Source: Tsukamurella conjunctivitidis (GTDB lineage: Bacteria > Actinomycetota > Actinomycetes > Mycobacteriales > Mycobacteriaceae). From it: a DNA stretch of 64,000 nt. The notes beneath the pieces were generated by a model, which was not told the origin of the DNA, searched no databases, and saw only the letters and a program-made list of their open reading frames with translations. A program made the translations under genes and the position numbers. Shown one piece after another: positions 1 to 9,309 of the stretch. The stretch is from the NCBI RefSeq assembly GCF_007858475.1, contig NZ_VIGX01000001.1, positions 620,001 to 684,000 of the forward strand, read 5' to 3'. Position 1 is the first letter of the stretch; every line of letters begins with the position of its first letter.

Positions 1-2
1 AG

Positions 3-284
3 CAGGGGCGGCCGATGCTGCTCACCGAGTACATGGCCCGCCCGCAGGGCAGCACCATCGAAACGATCCTGCCCATCTGCAAGGAACTCGGCATCGACGC
101 CTACCAGTGGGGCTTCGTCGCCGGCCGTAGCCAGACCTACTACCCGTGGGACTCGTGGAAGCAGCCTTACGTCGGAGTGCGCCAGCCGCAGCAGTGGTTC
201 CACGACCTGCTCTGGCCCGACGGCCGCCCCTACCGCGACGCCGAGGTCGCGACCGTCCGCCGGCTCACCGCCGCGCGGACCTAG
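3..284 (+). CDS. Glycoside hydrolase-like protein, C-terminal fragment
   Basis: Open at the left edge of the window; only the last 93 residues are present. The fragment contains LLTEYMARPQGST and YPWDSWKQP, resembling the C-terminal barrel strands of GH5-like (cellulase/1,4-beta-xylanase type) proteins, where a TEY/GEF-type glutamate serves as nucleophile and tryptophans line the sugar cleft. The candidate catalytic Glu is in LLTEY. Substrate cannot be told from this piece. The stop codon overlaps the stop of the convergent next gene in a shared CTAG, so the two ends abut with no terminator between them. Confidence 0.6.
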   Translation, partial: QGRPMLLTEYMARPQGSTIETILPICKELGIDAYQWGFVAGRSQTYYPWDSWKQPYVGVRQPQQWFHDLLWPDGRPYRDAEVATVRRLTAART

Positions 285-1498
285 TCGGCACGCAGGAAGG
301 TCCCGTCCAGCCGGTAGTAGGCGCTGTCCTTCGAGTTCGGGCCGAGGCCCAGCTGGAGGACGGGAGGGAGGTCTCCGCGCGTCCAACCCGGCGAGCCGGT
401 GTCGCGATCCACCTCGAGGGAGACCGCGTGTGCGTCGACGGCGGGTACGGCGGAACGCTGCTCGACGTCGGTGCGCGCCTTCTCGATCGCCGCGGCCGAC
501 AGTGCGGTGAGGGCGAAGCGACCCGATCCCGACCCGTCGGAGTCGTAGAGCCGGACCTCGGGGAACCGGCCGATCGCTTCGGTGAGCGTGCCGCGCTTAC
601 CGGGGCGTGTCACCTCCAGCTCGACCGTGCCCAGGTGCGGGAATCCGACCGCCGACGAGCTCTCCGCCATCGCGTGATAGCTGATCTGCTCGAGGTGCTG
701 CTTCGTCGGATCGAAGCCGTTGGCTCGCAGCAGGCGGTCCGCGACGGGGAGCAGGCCGTCGACCGTCGCCAGCGCGAGATTGTCGGGGAGATTGCCGGCC
801 GCGTCGGTCTCGAACCTGAACCGAGACGTGAGGTCGTACGTGGCCACCAGTTTCTTGTCGGAGCTGCGGCGGGCGATGGACACGCCGTCCGCTTCCCAGC
901 GCTTCGAGAGGTCGAGACCCGCGCCCGTCGCCGCGGCGTCGACCTTCGCCGACGAGGCGGAGAGATCGAGGCCGGCGACGTCGGTGCGGCGGAACACCGC
1001 ATCGGCGCGGTCGTTGACCCGGGTGCGGCTCGGTGCGGACCACTCGCCGCCGGACTGTGAGTAGCTCGTGGACACCTGCTCGCCCTTCTGCAGGTCGAGG
1101 ACGGTCACCTGGGTCGAGATCCCGTCGATGTCGATCGACCGGATCGCGTCGGCCCCTCCGGGGAGCGCCTCGGCGGCCCTGTCCAGCGCCCTGCGCAGCT
1201 CCGCCGATCGGTCCACCGATCCGCGTCCCGACGGCGAGCTCGACGAGGTGATCTGCGACCAGTCGCCGGCGATCGCGAGCGCGGGCAGTCCGGCGGAGAC
1301 GATCACGATGCCGGTGACGAAGGCGCCCAGCGCAGCGGCGCCCGGGGGAGCGGACCGTAGCCGCCAGGCCAGCCCGGCCGCGACCGCGACGGTGGCCACG
1401 GCCAGAGCGATCGAGAGCGGACCGTCGGTGACGGCGGCCGCGACCAGGCCCGCGGTGGTGAGCACGGCGAGCAGGGCGACCGTCACGGAACTGGACAC
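281..1498 (-). CDS. Conserved membrane-anchored protein of unknown function
   Basis: Function not recognised. The 405-residue product starts at a GTG followed by two or three hydrophobic segments in about the first 90 residues (SSVTVALLAVL..., then LGAFVTGIVIVSAGLPALAI). A Ser-rich linker (SQITSSSSPSG) leads to a long polar domain of about 290 residues with no cysteine pairs or catalytic motif that I can name. It is probably an envelope-anchored protein with an extracytoplasmic domain. The reading frame is open further upstream, but the GTG at 1498 places the first hydrophobic helix right after the start. Convergent with the preceding gene (shared CTAG stops). Confidence 0.6.
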   Translation of the reverse strand: MSSSVTVALLAVLTTAGLVAAAVTDGPLSIALAVATVAVAAGLAWRLRSAPPGAAALGAFVTGIVIVSAGLPALAIAGDWSQITSSSSPSGRGSVDRSAELRRALDRAAEALPGGADAIRSIDIDGISTQVTVLDLQKGEQVSTSYSQSGGEWSAPSRTRVNDRADAVFRRTDVAGLDLSASSAKVDAAATGAGLDLSKRWEADGVSIARRSSDKKLVATYDLTSRFRFETDAAGNLPDNLALATVDGLLPVADRLLRANGFDPTKQHLEQISYHAMAESSSAVGFPHLGTVELEVTRPGKRGTLTEAIGRFPEVRLYDSDGSGSGRFALTALSAAAIEKARTDVEQRSAVPAVDAHAVSLEVDRDTGSPGWTRGDLPPVLQLGLGPNSKDSAYYRLDGTFLRAD

Positions 1499-1605
1499 CG
1501 ACTCAGGGTAGCGGCCGCGAATCACGCTGAACGCAACCGCTGTGCCACCGCGAGAACGGACATATGTTCCGCGAAGGAAGCATCCGTCCCCGTCAGGAGA
1601 GATCA

Positions 1606-2121
1606 ATGACCGCATCCGCCACCGGCTCCCTCGCCGCCATCATCGACGCGACCGACCAGGCCGTCACGCGCAATACCGCCAACGCGCACGTGGTCTTCTC
1701 GGCGACTGCCGTGCCGCAGGGCACCGTCGGCAGCGTCACCACCGCGCGCCAGCACACCCTGGCCGTCGACGAGCCCCCGACGCTCGGTGGCGACGACACC
1801 GCGATCAACCCCGTCGAGGCCTACCTCGGCGCGCTGCTCTCCTGCCAGGTCGTGACCTACCGCTTCTACGCCGACAAGCTGGGCGTCACGATCGACGAGC
1901 TGAAGCTCAGCGCTGAGGGCGACCTCGACGTGCGGGGGTTCTTCGGCCTCGACGAGTCCGTGCGCCCGGGCTTCACGGCCGTGCGGGTCACCGTCGACAT
2001 CACGGGACCGGACACCGAGGAGCGCTACCGCGAGCTGACGGCCGTCGTCGACGCGCACTGCCCGGTCCTGGACCTCACCCAGAACCCGACGCCGGTCACC
2101 ACCACCCTGCGGGTCAACTAG
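1606..2121 (+). CDS. OsmC/Ohr family protein
   Basis: 171-residue OsmC-family protein, the class of cytoplasmic thiol peroxidases that reduce organic hydroperoxides. Both signature cysteines are present: Cys80 in LGALLSCQVV and Cys152 in VDAHCPVLD, on the helix and loop where the Ohr/OsmC redox pair normally sits. The start at 1606 is chosen because AGGAGAG lies a few bases upstream and MTASATGS fits the family N terminus; an in-frame ATG at 1564 is less likely. The 3' end overlaps the convergent DoxX-like gene by 8 bases. The physiological substrate is not evident. Confidence 0.85.
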   Translation: MTASATGSLAAIIDATDQAVTRNTANAHVVFSATAVPQGTVGSVTTARQHTLAVDEPPTLGGDDTAINPVEAYLGALLSCQVVTYRFYADKLGVTIDELKLSAEGDLDVRGFFGLDESVRPGFTAVRVTVDITGPDTEERYRELTAVVDAHCPVLDLTQNPTPVTTTLRVN

Positions 2122-2488
2122 CGGGTCGCGGCGGCCCCGTCACGGCGAGCGCGCCGTAGAAGACCAGCAGCGAGGTGGCCGCCGCGAAGTTCAGTCGCAG
2201 GTCGCGGGCCCGCACGTGCAGGCCGACCGCGACGCAGAAGTAGAGCGTCAGCATGATCGCGGTGAGCCGGGCCAGGCCCGGCCAGCGCGGCGCCGCTGCG
2301 AGCCCGAGCGCCGACGCGCCCTTGACCACGGGGAAGAACCAGCGGCCCCCGTCGGGCCAGCCGACGTCGTCGAGGCATCTCGCGACGTACGGGATGGGTT
2401 GGACGCACATCGCGGCGTCGGTCGCCTGTCCGGCGGCGGCCGCCCGATAGAGCCGGGGATCGCGGACGAGATCGTGCACGGAGGGCAT
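2114..2488 (-). CDS. DoxX-like small membrane protein
   Basis: 124-residue protein with four predicted hydrophobic segments: around VRDPRLYRAAAAGQATDAAM, WFFPVVKGASALGLAAA, LTAIMLTLYFCVAVGLHV and FAAATSLLVFYGALAV. The pattern VKGASALGLAA followed by a membrane pair and a charged RARD turn is typical of DoxX-like proteins, a broad family of four-helix membrane proteins tied to redox or membrane homeostasis. The specific role is unknown. Start at 2488 (MPSVHDL) is preferred over an upstream in-frame ATG because the extra 12 residues look non-coding. Confidence 0.6.
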   Translation of the reverse strand: MPSVHDLVRDPRLYRAAAAGQATDAAMCVQPIPYVARCLDDVGWPDGGRWFFPVVKGASALGLAAAPRWPGLARLTAIMLTLYFCVAVGLHVRARDLRLNFAAATSLLVFYGALAVTGPPRPAS

Positions 2489-2543
2489 GGCCCTCACGCT
2501 AGGCCTCCCGGGTGCGGGGGACAAGGCCCGGATTCCCCGCCGA

Positions 2544-2573
2544 TTCGACTCTGACCGGCACTTTCTCTACACT
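2544..2573 (+). promoter_or_regulatory. Probable sigma-A promoter of the rpsH operon
   Basis: TTCGAC at 2544-2549 and TACACT at 2568-2573, 18 bp apart, in the 300-base gap between the DoxX-like gene and rpsH. The same TACACT -10 occurs upstream of rpmJ. The remaining leader to 2790 holds a small inverted repeat (CCTGCA/TGCAGG around 2645-2668) but no gene that I can support. Confidence 0.4.
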
Positions 2574-2790
2574 AGTGAGGTTGCCTGTCGTGCTTCGAGC
2601 ATGGCCGGCGCACTTCCCCGAACCGGTTCGCCGGTCCGGAATCCCTGCAGTGCAACGGTATTGCAGGACGGTTTGCTTCGTAGTAGGCCCACCGTCGGAC
2701 GTTCCAGGCCCGTCTCGCGCTGTCGAGAGGAGGGCACCAGACCGCCGGCGATGTATGGGAACCGCTGCGAGAAAGGTAGACGAATCTGTC

Positions 2791-3189
2791 ATGACCATGA
2801 CTGATCCGATCGCAGACTTCTTGACCCGTCTGCGCAACGCCAACTCGGCGTACCACGACGAGGTGACGCTCCCGCACTCGAAGATCAAGGCGAACATCGC
2901 CGAGATCCTCAAGCGTGAGGGCTACATCACCGACTTCCGTACCGAGGACGCCGAGGTGGGCAAGAACCTCGTCGTTTCGCTGAAGTACGGCCCCAGCCGT
3001 GAGCGTTCGATCGCCGGCCTGCGCCGCGTGTCGAAGCCCGGTCTGCGCGTGTACGCGAAGTCCACCAACCTGCCGAAGGTCCTCGGTGGCCTGGGCGTGG
3101 CGATCATCTCCACGTCCTCGGGCCTCCTCACGGATCGCCAGGCAGCCAAGCAGGGCGTGGGCGGCGAAGTCCTCGCTTACGTCTGGTAA
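2791..3189 (+). CDS. rpsH: 30S ribosomal protein S8
   Basis: 132-residue S8 (uS8), a primary 16S rRNA binder in the central domain of the small subunit. It begins [17 protein letters not shown] and ends in the family C-terminal block [11 protein letters not shown]...[15 protein letters not shown] lies upstream of the ATG at 2791. It is the first gene of a six-gene ribosomal run. The usual upstream spc genes (rplN, rplX, rplE) are not adjacent; unrelated genes precede it, an arrangement also known in corynebacteria. Confidence 0.97.
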   Translation: MTMTDPIADFLTRLRNANSAYHDEVTLPHSKIKANIAEILKREGYITDFRTEDAEVGKNLVVSLKYGPSRERSIAGLRRVSKPGLRVYAKSTNLPKVLGGLGVAIISTSSGLLTDRQAAKQGVGGEVLAYVW

Positions 3190-3202
3190 GGGGACAACAA
3201 CT

Positions 3203-3742
3203 ATGTCGCGTATTGGTAAGCACCCCGTGGTCGTTCCCGCGGGCGTCGACGTGCAGATCGCCGGCCAGGACGTCACCGTCAAGGGGCCCAAGGGCCAGCT
3301 TGCGCTGACGATCGCGGAGCCGATCTCGGTGTCGAAGAACGATGAGGGCGCCATCGTGGTCGCCCGTCCCGACGACGAGCGGCGCAACCGCGCGCTGCAC
3401 GGCCTGTCGCGGACCCTGGTCGCCAACATGGTGACCGGTGTGACCGAGGGTTACACCAAGAAGATGGAGATCTACGGCGTGGGTTACCGCGTGGCGCTCA
3501 AGGGCAAGGACCTCGAGTTCGCCCTGGGCTTCAGCCACCCGGTGCCGATCGAGGCGCCCGAGGGCATCACCTTCGCGGTGGAGAGCCCCACCAAGTTCTC
3601 CGTGTCCGGCATCGACAAGCAGCAGGTCGGCCAGGTCTCGGCGGTCATCCGCAAGCTCCGTCGTCCCGATCCCTACAAGGGCAAGGGCGTGCGGTACGAG
3701 GGTGAGCAGATCCGTCGCAAGGTCGGAAAGACGGGTAAGTAA
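3203..3742 (+). CDS. rplF: 50S ribosomal protein L6
   Basis: 179-residue L6 (uL6), which binds 23S rRNA near the sarcin-ricin loop. Recognised by the start [15 protein letters not shown], the segment [15 protein letters not shown] and the C-terminal [16 protein letters not shown]. The ATG at 3203 follows rpsH by 13 bases. Length is normal for the family. Confidence 0.97.
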   Translation: MSRIGKHPVVVPAGVDVQIAGQDVTVKGPKGQLALTIAEPISVSKNDEGAIVVARPDDERRNRALHGLSRTLVANMVTGVTEGYTKKMEIYGVGYRVALKGKDLEFALGFSHPVPIEAPEGITFAVESPTKFSVSGIDKQQVGQVSAVIRKLRRPDPYKGKGVRYEGEQIRRKVGKTGK

Positions 3743-3745
3743 CTC

Positions 3746-4150
3746 ATGGCAACTCAGACTGAGAACAAGAAGCGCATCCCGGTGGGCAAGGACGTCTCGA
3801 CGCGCCGTCGCACGTCGAAGGCCCGTCGCCACTTCCGCCTGCGCAAGAAGATCGAGGGCACCGCGGTCCGTCCGCGGCTCGCGGTCAAGCGCTCCAGCCG
3901 GCACATCCACGTCCAGCTGATCGACGACCTCAAGGGCCACACGCTGGCCGCGGCGTCGACGCTGGAGGCGGACGTCAAGGCTGCGGGCGGCGACAAGTCG
4001 GCCCAGGCCAAGAAGGTCGGCGAGCTCATCGCCGCCCGCGCCAAGGCCGCCGGTGTGGACGCCGTCGTCTTCGACCGTGGTGGCAACAAGTACCACGGCC
4101 GGATCGCCGCGCTCGCGGACGCCGCTCGCGAAGGCGGGTTGACGTTCTAA
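3746..4150 (+). CDS. rplR: 50S ribosomal protein L18
   Basis: 134-residue L18 (uL18), the 5S rRNA-binding protein of the central protuberance. Basic N terminus ([19 protein letters not shown]), then [16 protein letters not shown] and the terminal [16 protein letters not shown], all diagnostic. Begins three bases after the rplF stop, so translation is likely coupled. Confidence 0.97.
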   Translation: MATQTENKKRIPVGKDVSTRRRTSKARRHFRLRKKIEGTAVRPRLAVKRSSRHIHVQLIDDLKGHTLAAASTLEADVKAAGGDKSAQAKKVGELIAARAKAAGVDAVVFDRGGNKYHGRIAALADAAREGGLTF

Positions 4151-4193
4151 TGACTCACACCAGCATGTTTTCCATCGAAGGAGAGGTCGCCTG

Positions 4194-4838
4194 ATGCCCG
4201 GACGTCAGCGTCGTGACGGCGGTAGCAACGGCCCCGCCGGGAACAACGAGAACTCGAACGACCGCCGCGGCGGTCGTGGTGGCCGCGACCGCGATCAGCG
4301 CGGTGGCCGCAACGAGGCCGAGAAGAGCAACTACATCGAGAAGGTTGTCACCATCAACCGTGTCTCGAAGGTCGTGAAGGGTGGTCGTCGCTTCAGCTTC
4401 ACCGCCCTCGTGATCGTGGGCGACGGCCAGGGCATGGTCGGCGTCGGCTACGGCAAGGCCAAGGAAGTTCCTGCGGCCATCCAGAAGGGTGTCGAGGAGG
4501 CTCGGAAGAACTTCTTCCGCGTCCCGATGATCGGCAACACCATCGTGCACCCGGTCCAGGGTGAGGCCGCGGCCGGCGTCGTGCTGCTGCGTCCCGCCAG
4601 CCCGGGTACCGGTGTCATCGCCGGTGGCGCCGTGCGCCCCGTGCTCGAGGCGGCCGGCGTCCACGACGTCATCGCCAAGAGCCTGGGCTCGGACAACGCC
4701 ATCAACGTGGTGCACGCGACCGTGGCGGCTCTCAAGGAGCTGCAGCGTCCCGAGGAGGTCGCGGCTCGTCGCGGCCTGCCCATCGAGGACGTCGCCCCGG
4801 CCGGCATGCTCCGCGCCCGTGCAGGTCAGGGAGCGTAA
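4194..4838 (+). CDS. rpsE: 30S ribosomal protein S5
   Basis: 214-residue S5 (uS5), involved in decoding accuracy at the small-subunit head/body junction. The first 40 residues are a Gly/Arg/Asn-rich extension ([20 protein letters not shown]), longer than in E. coli and usual in actinobacteria. The conserved core follows ([34 protein letters not shown]). GAAGGAGAG upstream is a strong ribosome-binding site. Confidence 0.97.
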   Translation: MPGRQRRDGGSNGPAGNNENSNDRRGGRGGRDRDQRGGRNEAEKSNYIEKVVTINRVSKVVKGGRRFSFTALVIVGDGQGMVGVGYGKAKEVPAAIQKGVEEARKNFFRVPMIGNTIVHPVQGEAAAGVVLLRPASPGTGVIAGGAVRPVLEAAGVHDVIAKSLGSDNAINVVHATVAALKELQRPEEVAARRGLPIEDVAPAGMLRARAGQGA

Positions 4839-4841
4839 GTC

Positions 4842-5021
4842 ATGGCAGAGCTGAAGATCACCCAGGTGCGGGGCCTCGTCGGGCTCAAGCAGAACCAGCG
4901 CGACAGCCTGCGCACCCTGGGCCTCAAGGGCATCCGCAAGTCGGTCGTCCGTGAGGACACCCCCGTCAACCGCGGCCTGATCCAGGTCGTATCGCATCTC
5001 GTGGAAGTGGAGGAGGTGTAA
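4842..5021 (+). CDS. rpmD: 50S ribosomal protein L30
   Basis: 59-residue L30 (uL30). Begins [19 protein letters not shown], continues [19 protein letters not shown] and ends [11 protein letters not shown], matching the short bacterial L30 throughout. It lies between rpsE (three bases upstream) and rplO (three bases downstream), as in other bacteria. Confidence 0.95.
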   Translation: MAELKITQVRGLVGLKQNQRDSLRTLGLKGIRKSVVREDTPVNRGLIQVVSHLVEVEEV

Positions 5022-5024
5022 GCA

Positions 5025-5483
5025 ATGGCTATCAAGCTGCACGATCTCCGTCCCGCTAAGGGCGCGAAGACCGCCAAGACCCGTGTGGGTCGCGGTGAGG
5101 GCTCGAAGGGTAAGACCGCCGGTCGCGGCACCAAGGGCACCAAGGCGCGCAAGAACGTCCCCGTGGCGTTCGAGGGCGGTCAGATGCCGCTGCACATGCG
5201 GCTGCCGAAGCTCAAGGGCTTCAAGAACCGCAACCGCGTCGAGTACCAGGTGGTGAACGTGGGCGACATCGCTCGCCTGTTCCCGCAGGGCGGCACCATC
5301 GGCATCGACGAGCTCGTCGCCGCCGGTGCGGTTCGCAAGAACCGCGTCGTCAAGGTGCTGGGCGACGGCGAGATCAGCGTCAAGGTGGACGTGACGGCGA
5401 CCAAGGTCACCGGCGCCGCCAAGGCGAAGATCGAGGCCGCGGGCGGCTCGGCCACCGAGCTGAAGCCGTCGGCCGAGGCCTAG
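5025..5483 (+). CDS. rplO: 50S ribosomal protein L15
   Basis: 152-residue L15 (uL15), a late-assembly 23S rRNA binder. Diagnostic features are the N-terminal [20 protein letters not shown], the glycine-rich [20 protein letters not shown] and [13 protein letters not shown]. Last gene of this ribosomal run, followed at once by a strong terminator. Confidence 0.97.
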   Translation: MAIKLHDLRPAKGAKTAKTRVGRGEGSKGKTAGRGTKGTKARKNVPVAFEGGQMPLHMRLPKLKGFKNRNRVEYQVVNVGDIARLFPQGGTIGIDELVAAGAVRKNRVVKVLGDGEISVKVDVTATKVTGAAKAKIEAAGGSATELKPSAEA

Positions 5484-5508
5484 TCCTCGCGCTGCGCGAA
5501 TCGTGGAC

Positions 5509-5545
5509 GCCGCGGTAGGCGCCGGTCACCGGTGCCTACCGCGGC
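5509..5545 (+). terminator. Intrinsic terminator after rplO
   Basis: GCCGCGGTAGGC pairs perfectly with GCCTACCGCGGC, with further pairing inside the loop (stem close to 18 bp), followed by TCTCGTTT. It separates the ribosomal run from secY, which therefore needs its own promoter. Confidence 0.85.
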
Positions 5546-5649
5546 TCTCGTTTCGCGGGCCCGACGGTGCGCCGCCCGCCTCCTGCCGGACGGTGCGCCC
5601 CGGACCCGCGCCCGCGCGGGTGGCCGCGGAATGCGTTCGGCCACCTACC

Positions 5650-5682
5650 TTGAACAGCCCCTATGACGGCGGCTGTTAGAGT
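5650..5682 (+). promoter_or_regulatory. Possible secY-adk-map promoter
   Basis: TTGAAC at 5650-5655 and TAGAGT at 5677-5682. The spacing (21 bp) is long, so the -10 may act alone or the true elements may be offset. The rest of the 5546-5792 gap is a GC-rich leader with no gene seen. Confidence 0.35.
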
Positions 5683-5792
5683 TCTTACGTTTGCAGGATT
5701 ACCCATGAGGACGTCGTGCTCCGCCGCGCGCGGAGCAGGTGTCCACGAGCGTGGGGCGGCCCGTCCGGGCCGCCCGGCTGCCAGGAGGATGT

Positions 5793-7106
5793 GTGCTTTC
5801 GGCCCTAGTCCCGATCTTCCGGACCCCGGAGTTGCGGCGGAAGATCCTGATCGTCCTGGGCATCCTCGTGCTCTACCGGCTCGGCGCCACATTGCCGTCG
5901 CCCGGTGTGAACTTCGGGACGATCACCGAGTGCGTCGATAAGGCCACGAGCGGCGACAGCGGGCAGGTGTACTCGCTGATCAACATGTTCTCCGGCGGCG
6001 CGCTGCTGCAGCTGTCGGTGTTCGCGATCGGCATCATGCCGTACATCACCGCGTCGATCATCATCCAGCTGCTGATGGTGGTCATCCCGCGCTTCGAGAC
6101 CCTCCGCAAGGAGGGCCAGGCCGGCCAGGCGAAGATCACGCAGTACACCCGCTACCTCACGGTGGCGCTGGCACTGCTGCAGGCCACCGCGATCGTCGCG
6201 ATGGCCTCGCGCGGCAACCTGCTGCCCGACTGCCCCGGCATCCTCGACGACAACGGCATCTTCTCGCTGTCCGTCATCGTCGCGACCATGACCGCCGGCG
6301 CGATCCTGGTCATGTGGTTCGGCGAGCTCATCACCGAGCGCGGCATCGGCAACGGCATGTCGCTGCTCATCTTCGCCGGCATCGCCTCGCGCCTGCCGGC
6401 CGACGGCCAGCAGATCCTGCAGAGCCAGGGCGGCCTCGCCTTCGGCCTCGTCTGCTTCGCGGTCTTCCTGATCCTCGTCGCCGTCGTCTTCGTCGAGCAG
6501 GGCCAGCGACGCATCCCGGTGCAGTACGCCAAGCGCATGGTCGGCCGCAAGATGTACGGCGGTTCGTCGACCTACCTGCCGCTCAAGGTGAACACCGCCG
6601 GCGTCATCCCGGTCATCTTCGCCTCGTCGCTGCTGTACCTGCCGCAGCTGGTCATCCAGCTCGTCGCGAACGGCTCGACCGCCGGCTGGGTGCAGTGGAT
6701 CCAGACGAACCTGGTGAACCCGGGCAGCACCTGGCACATCGTGATCTACTTCGCGCTGATCATCTTCTTCACCTACTTCTACGTCGCGATCACCTTCAAC
6801 CCGGAGGAGCGCGCGGACGAGATGAAGAAGTTCGGCGGCTTCATCCCGGGCATCCGCCCCGGCAAGCCGACCGCGGATTACCTGAACTACGTGCTGCAGC
6901 GGATCACGCTGCCCGGCTCGCTGTACCTCGGCATCATCGCGATCCTCCCGAACCTCTTCATCGAACTCACCGGTAGCGGCTCGAACATGAGTAACCTGCC
7001 GTTCGGCGGCACGATGGTTCTCATCATCGTGGTCGTGGCGCTCGACACTACGAAGCAGATCGAGAGCCAGTTGATGCAACGTAACTACGAAGGATTCCTC
7101 AAGTGA
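5793..7106 (+). CDS. secY: Preprotein translocase subunit SecY
   Basis: 437-residue SecY, the channel of the SecYEG general secretion translocon. Begins [18 protein letters not shown] and has ten hydrophobic helices. Recognisable blocks are [20 protein letters not shown] (plug/TM2 region), [10 protein letters not shown] and [17 protein letters not shown]. The GTG at 5793 is used because AGGAGG ends 4 bases upstream. The stop overlaps the adk start in GTGA, indicating translational coupling. Confidence 0.96.
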   Translation: MLSALVPIFRTPELRRKILIVLGILVLYRLGATLPSPGVNFGTITECVDKATSGDSGQVYSLINMFSGGALLQLSVFAIGIMPYITASIIIQLLMVVIPRFETLRKEGQAGQAKITQYTRYLTVALALLQATAIVAMASRGNLLPDCPGILDDNGIFSLSVIVATMTAGAILVMWFGELITERGIGNGMSLLIFAGIASRLPADGQQILQSQGGLAFGLVCFAVFLILVAVVFVEQGQRRIPVQYAKRMVGRKMYGGSSTYLPLKVNTAGVIPVIFASSLLYLPQLVIQLVANGSTAGWVQWIQTNLVNPGSTWHIVIYFALIIFFTYFYVAITFNPEERADEMKKFGGFIPGIRPGKPTADYLNYVLQRITLPGSLYLGIIAILPNLFIELTGSGSNMSNLPFGGTMVLIIVVVALDTTKQIESQLMQRNYEGFLK

Positions 7107-7648
7107 GACTTGTTATTCTCGGCCCTCCCGGCGCGGGCAAGGGCACGCAGGCCGAACGACTGTCGGAGAAGTACGGCATCCCGCACATCTCGACCGGCGA
7201 CCTGTTCCGCGCCAACATCAGCGAGGGCACCCCGCTCGGGGTCGAGGCCAAGAAGTACATGGACGCGGGCGAGCTCGTCCCGTCGAAGGTCACCGTCGAC
7301 ATGGTGCGTTCGCGCCTGACGGAGCCGGACGCGAAGAACGGCTTCATCCTCGACGGCTTCCCCCGGTCCACGGACCAGGCGGACTCGCTGGCCGAGATCC
7401 TCACCGAGCGCGGCGAGAAGCTCGACGCCGTGGTCTCCTTCGAGGTCCCCGAGGACACCGTGGTCGAGCGCATGCTCGCCCGCGGCCGTGCGGACGACAC
7501 CGAAGAGGTCATCCGCAACCGCATGCAGGTGTACGCGAACCAGACCGCGCCGCTGCTCGAGTACTACGGCGACTTCGTCACGCACGTCGACGCCGTCGGC
7601 ACCGTCGACGAGGTGCTGGGCCGCGTGACCGCGCAGCTCGACAAGTGA
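7103..7648 (+). CDS. adk: Adenylate kinase
   Basis: 181-residue adenylate kinase (ATP + AMP = 2 ADP). P-loop GPPGAGKG at residues 7-14, AMP-binding block [10 protein letters not shown], and [12 protein letters not shown]. It is the short form without the zinc-binding LID insertion, normal for actinobacteria. GTG start overlaps the secY stop; the stop overlaps the map start in the same GTGA manner. Confidence 0.96.
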   Translation: MRLVILGPPGAGKGTQAERLSEKYGIPHISTGDLFRANISEGTPLGVEAKKYMDAGELVPSKVTVDMVRSRLTEPDAKNGFILDGFPRSTDQADSLAEILTERGEKLDAVVSFEVPEDTVVERMLARGRADDTEEVIRNRMQVYANQTAPLLEYYGDFVTHVDAVGTVDEVLGRVTAQLDK

Positions 7649-8439
7649 GTCGTTTCCGCCGCAAGAAGACCGTGCCCTTCCGTTCCGCGGGAGAGCTCGA
7701 CGCGATGGCCGCCGCGGGCGCCGTCGTGGGCCGCGCGCTCGTCGCGGTCCGCGACGCCGCCCGCGTCGGCGTCTCCACCCTGGACCTCGACGAGGTCGCG
7801 GAGACGGTGATCCGCGAGGCCGGCGCGGTGCCCTCGTTCAAGGGCTACCACGGCTTCCCGGGCTCGATCTGTTCGTCGGTCAACGAGGTCGTGGTGCACG
7901 GCATCCCCGACCGCGCGACGGTGCTGGCGCAGGGCGACCTCGTCTCCATCGACTGCGGCGCCATCCTCGACGGCTGGCACGGCGACTCCGCCTGGACCTT
8001 CGGCGTGGGCGAGCTGTCCGCGGAGGACGAGGACCTCTCCGAGGCCACGCGCCTCGCGATGGAGGCCGGCATCGCCGCCATGCTCGACGGCAACCGCCTC
8101 ACCGACGTCTCGCACGCCATCGAGACCGCCACCTACGCGCAGGCCGCGCGGCTCGGCCGCGAGCTCGCGATCGTCGACGGCTACGGCGGCCACGGCATCG
8201 GCCGGGAGATGCACATGGAGCCCTTCCTCGCCAACGAGGGCGATCCGGGCAAGGGCCCGCTGCTCGTCGTCGGCTCCACCCTCGCGATCGAGCCGATGCT
8301 CAGCCTCGGCACCCCCGACACCTCCGTCCTCGAGGACGACTGGACCGTCGTCACGGACGACGGTGCCCGCGCGGCGCACTGGGAGCACACCGTCGCCGTC
8401 ACCGCCGACGGCCCGCGCATCCTCACCCTCCGTCCCTGA
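7645..8439 (+). CDS. map: Type I methionine aminopeptidase
   Basis: 264-residue MetAP-1, which removes the initiator methionine from nascent proteins. The dimetal ligands are visible: Asp in [10 protein letters not shown] and in [11 protein letters not shown], His in [11 protein letters not shown], Glu in LAIEPML and in HWEHTVAVT. The substrate-cleft motif [17 protein letters not shown] is present. Last gene of the secY-adk-map operon, coupled to adk by a 4-base overlap. Confidence 0.95.
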   Translation: MSRFRRKKTVPFRSAGELDAMAAAGAVVGRALVAVRDAARVGVSTLDLDEVAETVIREAGAVPSFKGYHGFPGSICSSVNEVVVHGIPDRATVLAQGDLVSIDCGAILDGWHGDSAWTFGVGELSAEDEDLSEATRLAMEAGIAAMLDGNRLTDVSHAIETATYAQAARLGRELAIVDGYGGHGIGREMHMEPFLANEGDPGKGPLLVVGSTLAIEPMLSLGTPDTSVLEDDWTVVTDDGARAAHWEHTVAVTADGPRILTLRP

Positions 8440-8460
8440 CCTGCGCCGATGGAATCCGGC

Positions 8461-8491
8461 TTGACCCTCACGCGACGTGAGGCCGGAGTGT
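8461..8491 (+). promoter_or_regulatory. MerR-type promoter/operator for the TipA-like gene
   Basis: TTGACC at 8461-8466 is followed by the palindrome CCTCACG-CGA-CGTGAGG, filling an over-long 19-bp spacer before a weak -10 at about 8486-8491. Such spacing with a central palindrome is the hallmark of MerR-activated promoters. Transcription would begin at about 8498, directly at the GTG of the regulator, implying a leaderless autoregulated mRNA. Confidence 0.65.
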
Positions 8492-8498
8492 GGTCGCT

Positions 8499-9272
8499 GT
8501 GAACGAACGTCAAGCCCTTCTCACGGTCGGCGCCATCGCGCGGATGACCGGGGTGAGCGTCCGCACGCTGCACCACTACGACGAGATCGGGCTGGTCCCG
8601 CCGTCGGCGCGCACCAGCGCCGGCTACCGGGCCTACTCCGACGACGACGTCGAGCGGCTGCACCGCGTGCTGACCTACCGGGAGCTGGGCTTCCCGCTCG
8701 AGCAGATAGCGACCCTGCTCGACGACCCGTCGGCGGATGCCATGGCGCACCTGGAGCAGCAACGGAAGCTGCTGACCGAGCGGATCGACCGTTTGCACCG
8801 GATGGTCGCGGCTGTGGAGGACATGATGAACAGCAAGCGACGTGGCGTCCAGCTCACCGCGGAGGAGCAGACCGAGATCTTCGGCGCAGACTGGCTCGGC
8901 GAGGGCTACGCCGAGGAGGCGCAGGAGCGCTGGGGCGACACCGACGCCTGGAAGCAGAGCGCCGAGCGCACCGCGAAGCTCAGCAAGGACGACTGGAAGC
9001 AGCTCAAGGCCGAGGGCGACGCGCTCGAGGCCGCCCTCGCGGACGGCCTGGCCCGCGGCGTCGCGCCCGGGAGCCCCGAGGCGAACGAGCTGGCGGAGCG
9101 GCACCGCGCCGGGATCGACCGCTGGTACGACTGCGACCACGCGATGCAGGTGTGCGTGGCGCAGATGTACGTGAGCGATCCCCGGTTCCGGAAGCACTAC
9201 GAGGACATCGCGCCGGGCCTGGCGCAGTACGTCGTCGACATCGTCACCGCCAACGCCGAGCAGCAGTCGTAG
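8499..9272 (+). CDS. MerR family regulator with TipAS ligand domain
   Basis: About 257 residues. The N-terminal MerR winged helix (LLTVGAIARMTGVSVRTLHHYDEIGLV, then AGYRAYSDDDVERL) and dimerisation coiled coil run to about residue 110. A C-terminal TipAS/antibiotic-recognition domain follows (TEIFGADWLGEGYAEEAQERWG, ...GIDRWYDCDHAMQVCVAQMY). TipAL-type proteins trap thiopeptides or other ligands and activate their own promoter. The start at 8499 is preferred over GTG 8490 because the predicted transcript begins there. Likely ligand unknown. Confidence 0.85.
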   Translation: MNERQALLTVGAIARMTGVSVRTLHHYDEIGLVPPSARTSAGYRAYSDDDVERLHRVLTYRELGFPLEQIATLLDDPSADAMAHLEQQRKLLTERIDRLHRMVAAVEDMMNSKRRGVQLTAEEQTEIFGADWLGEGYAEEAQERWGDTDAWKQSAERTAKLSKDDWKQLKAEGDALEAALADGLARGVAPGSPEANELAERHRAGIDRWYDCDHAMQVCVAQMYVSDPRFRKHYEDIAPGLAQYVVDIVTANAEQQS

Positions 9273-9309
9273 TCCCTCGGTCCTCCGGGAGGGTCAGTAC
9301 GCTGGTCGT

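Noticed and set aside
4155-5195. 346-codon frame opposite rpsE-rpmD-rplO
   Set aside because: His/Asp/Leu-rich composition typical of antisense reading of ribosomal genes; the plus-strand genes are certain.
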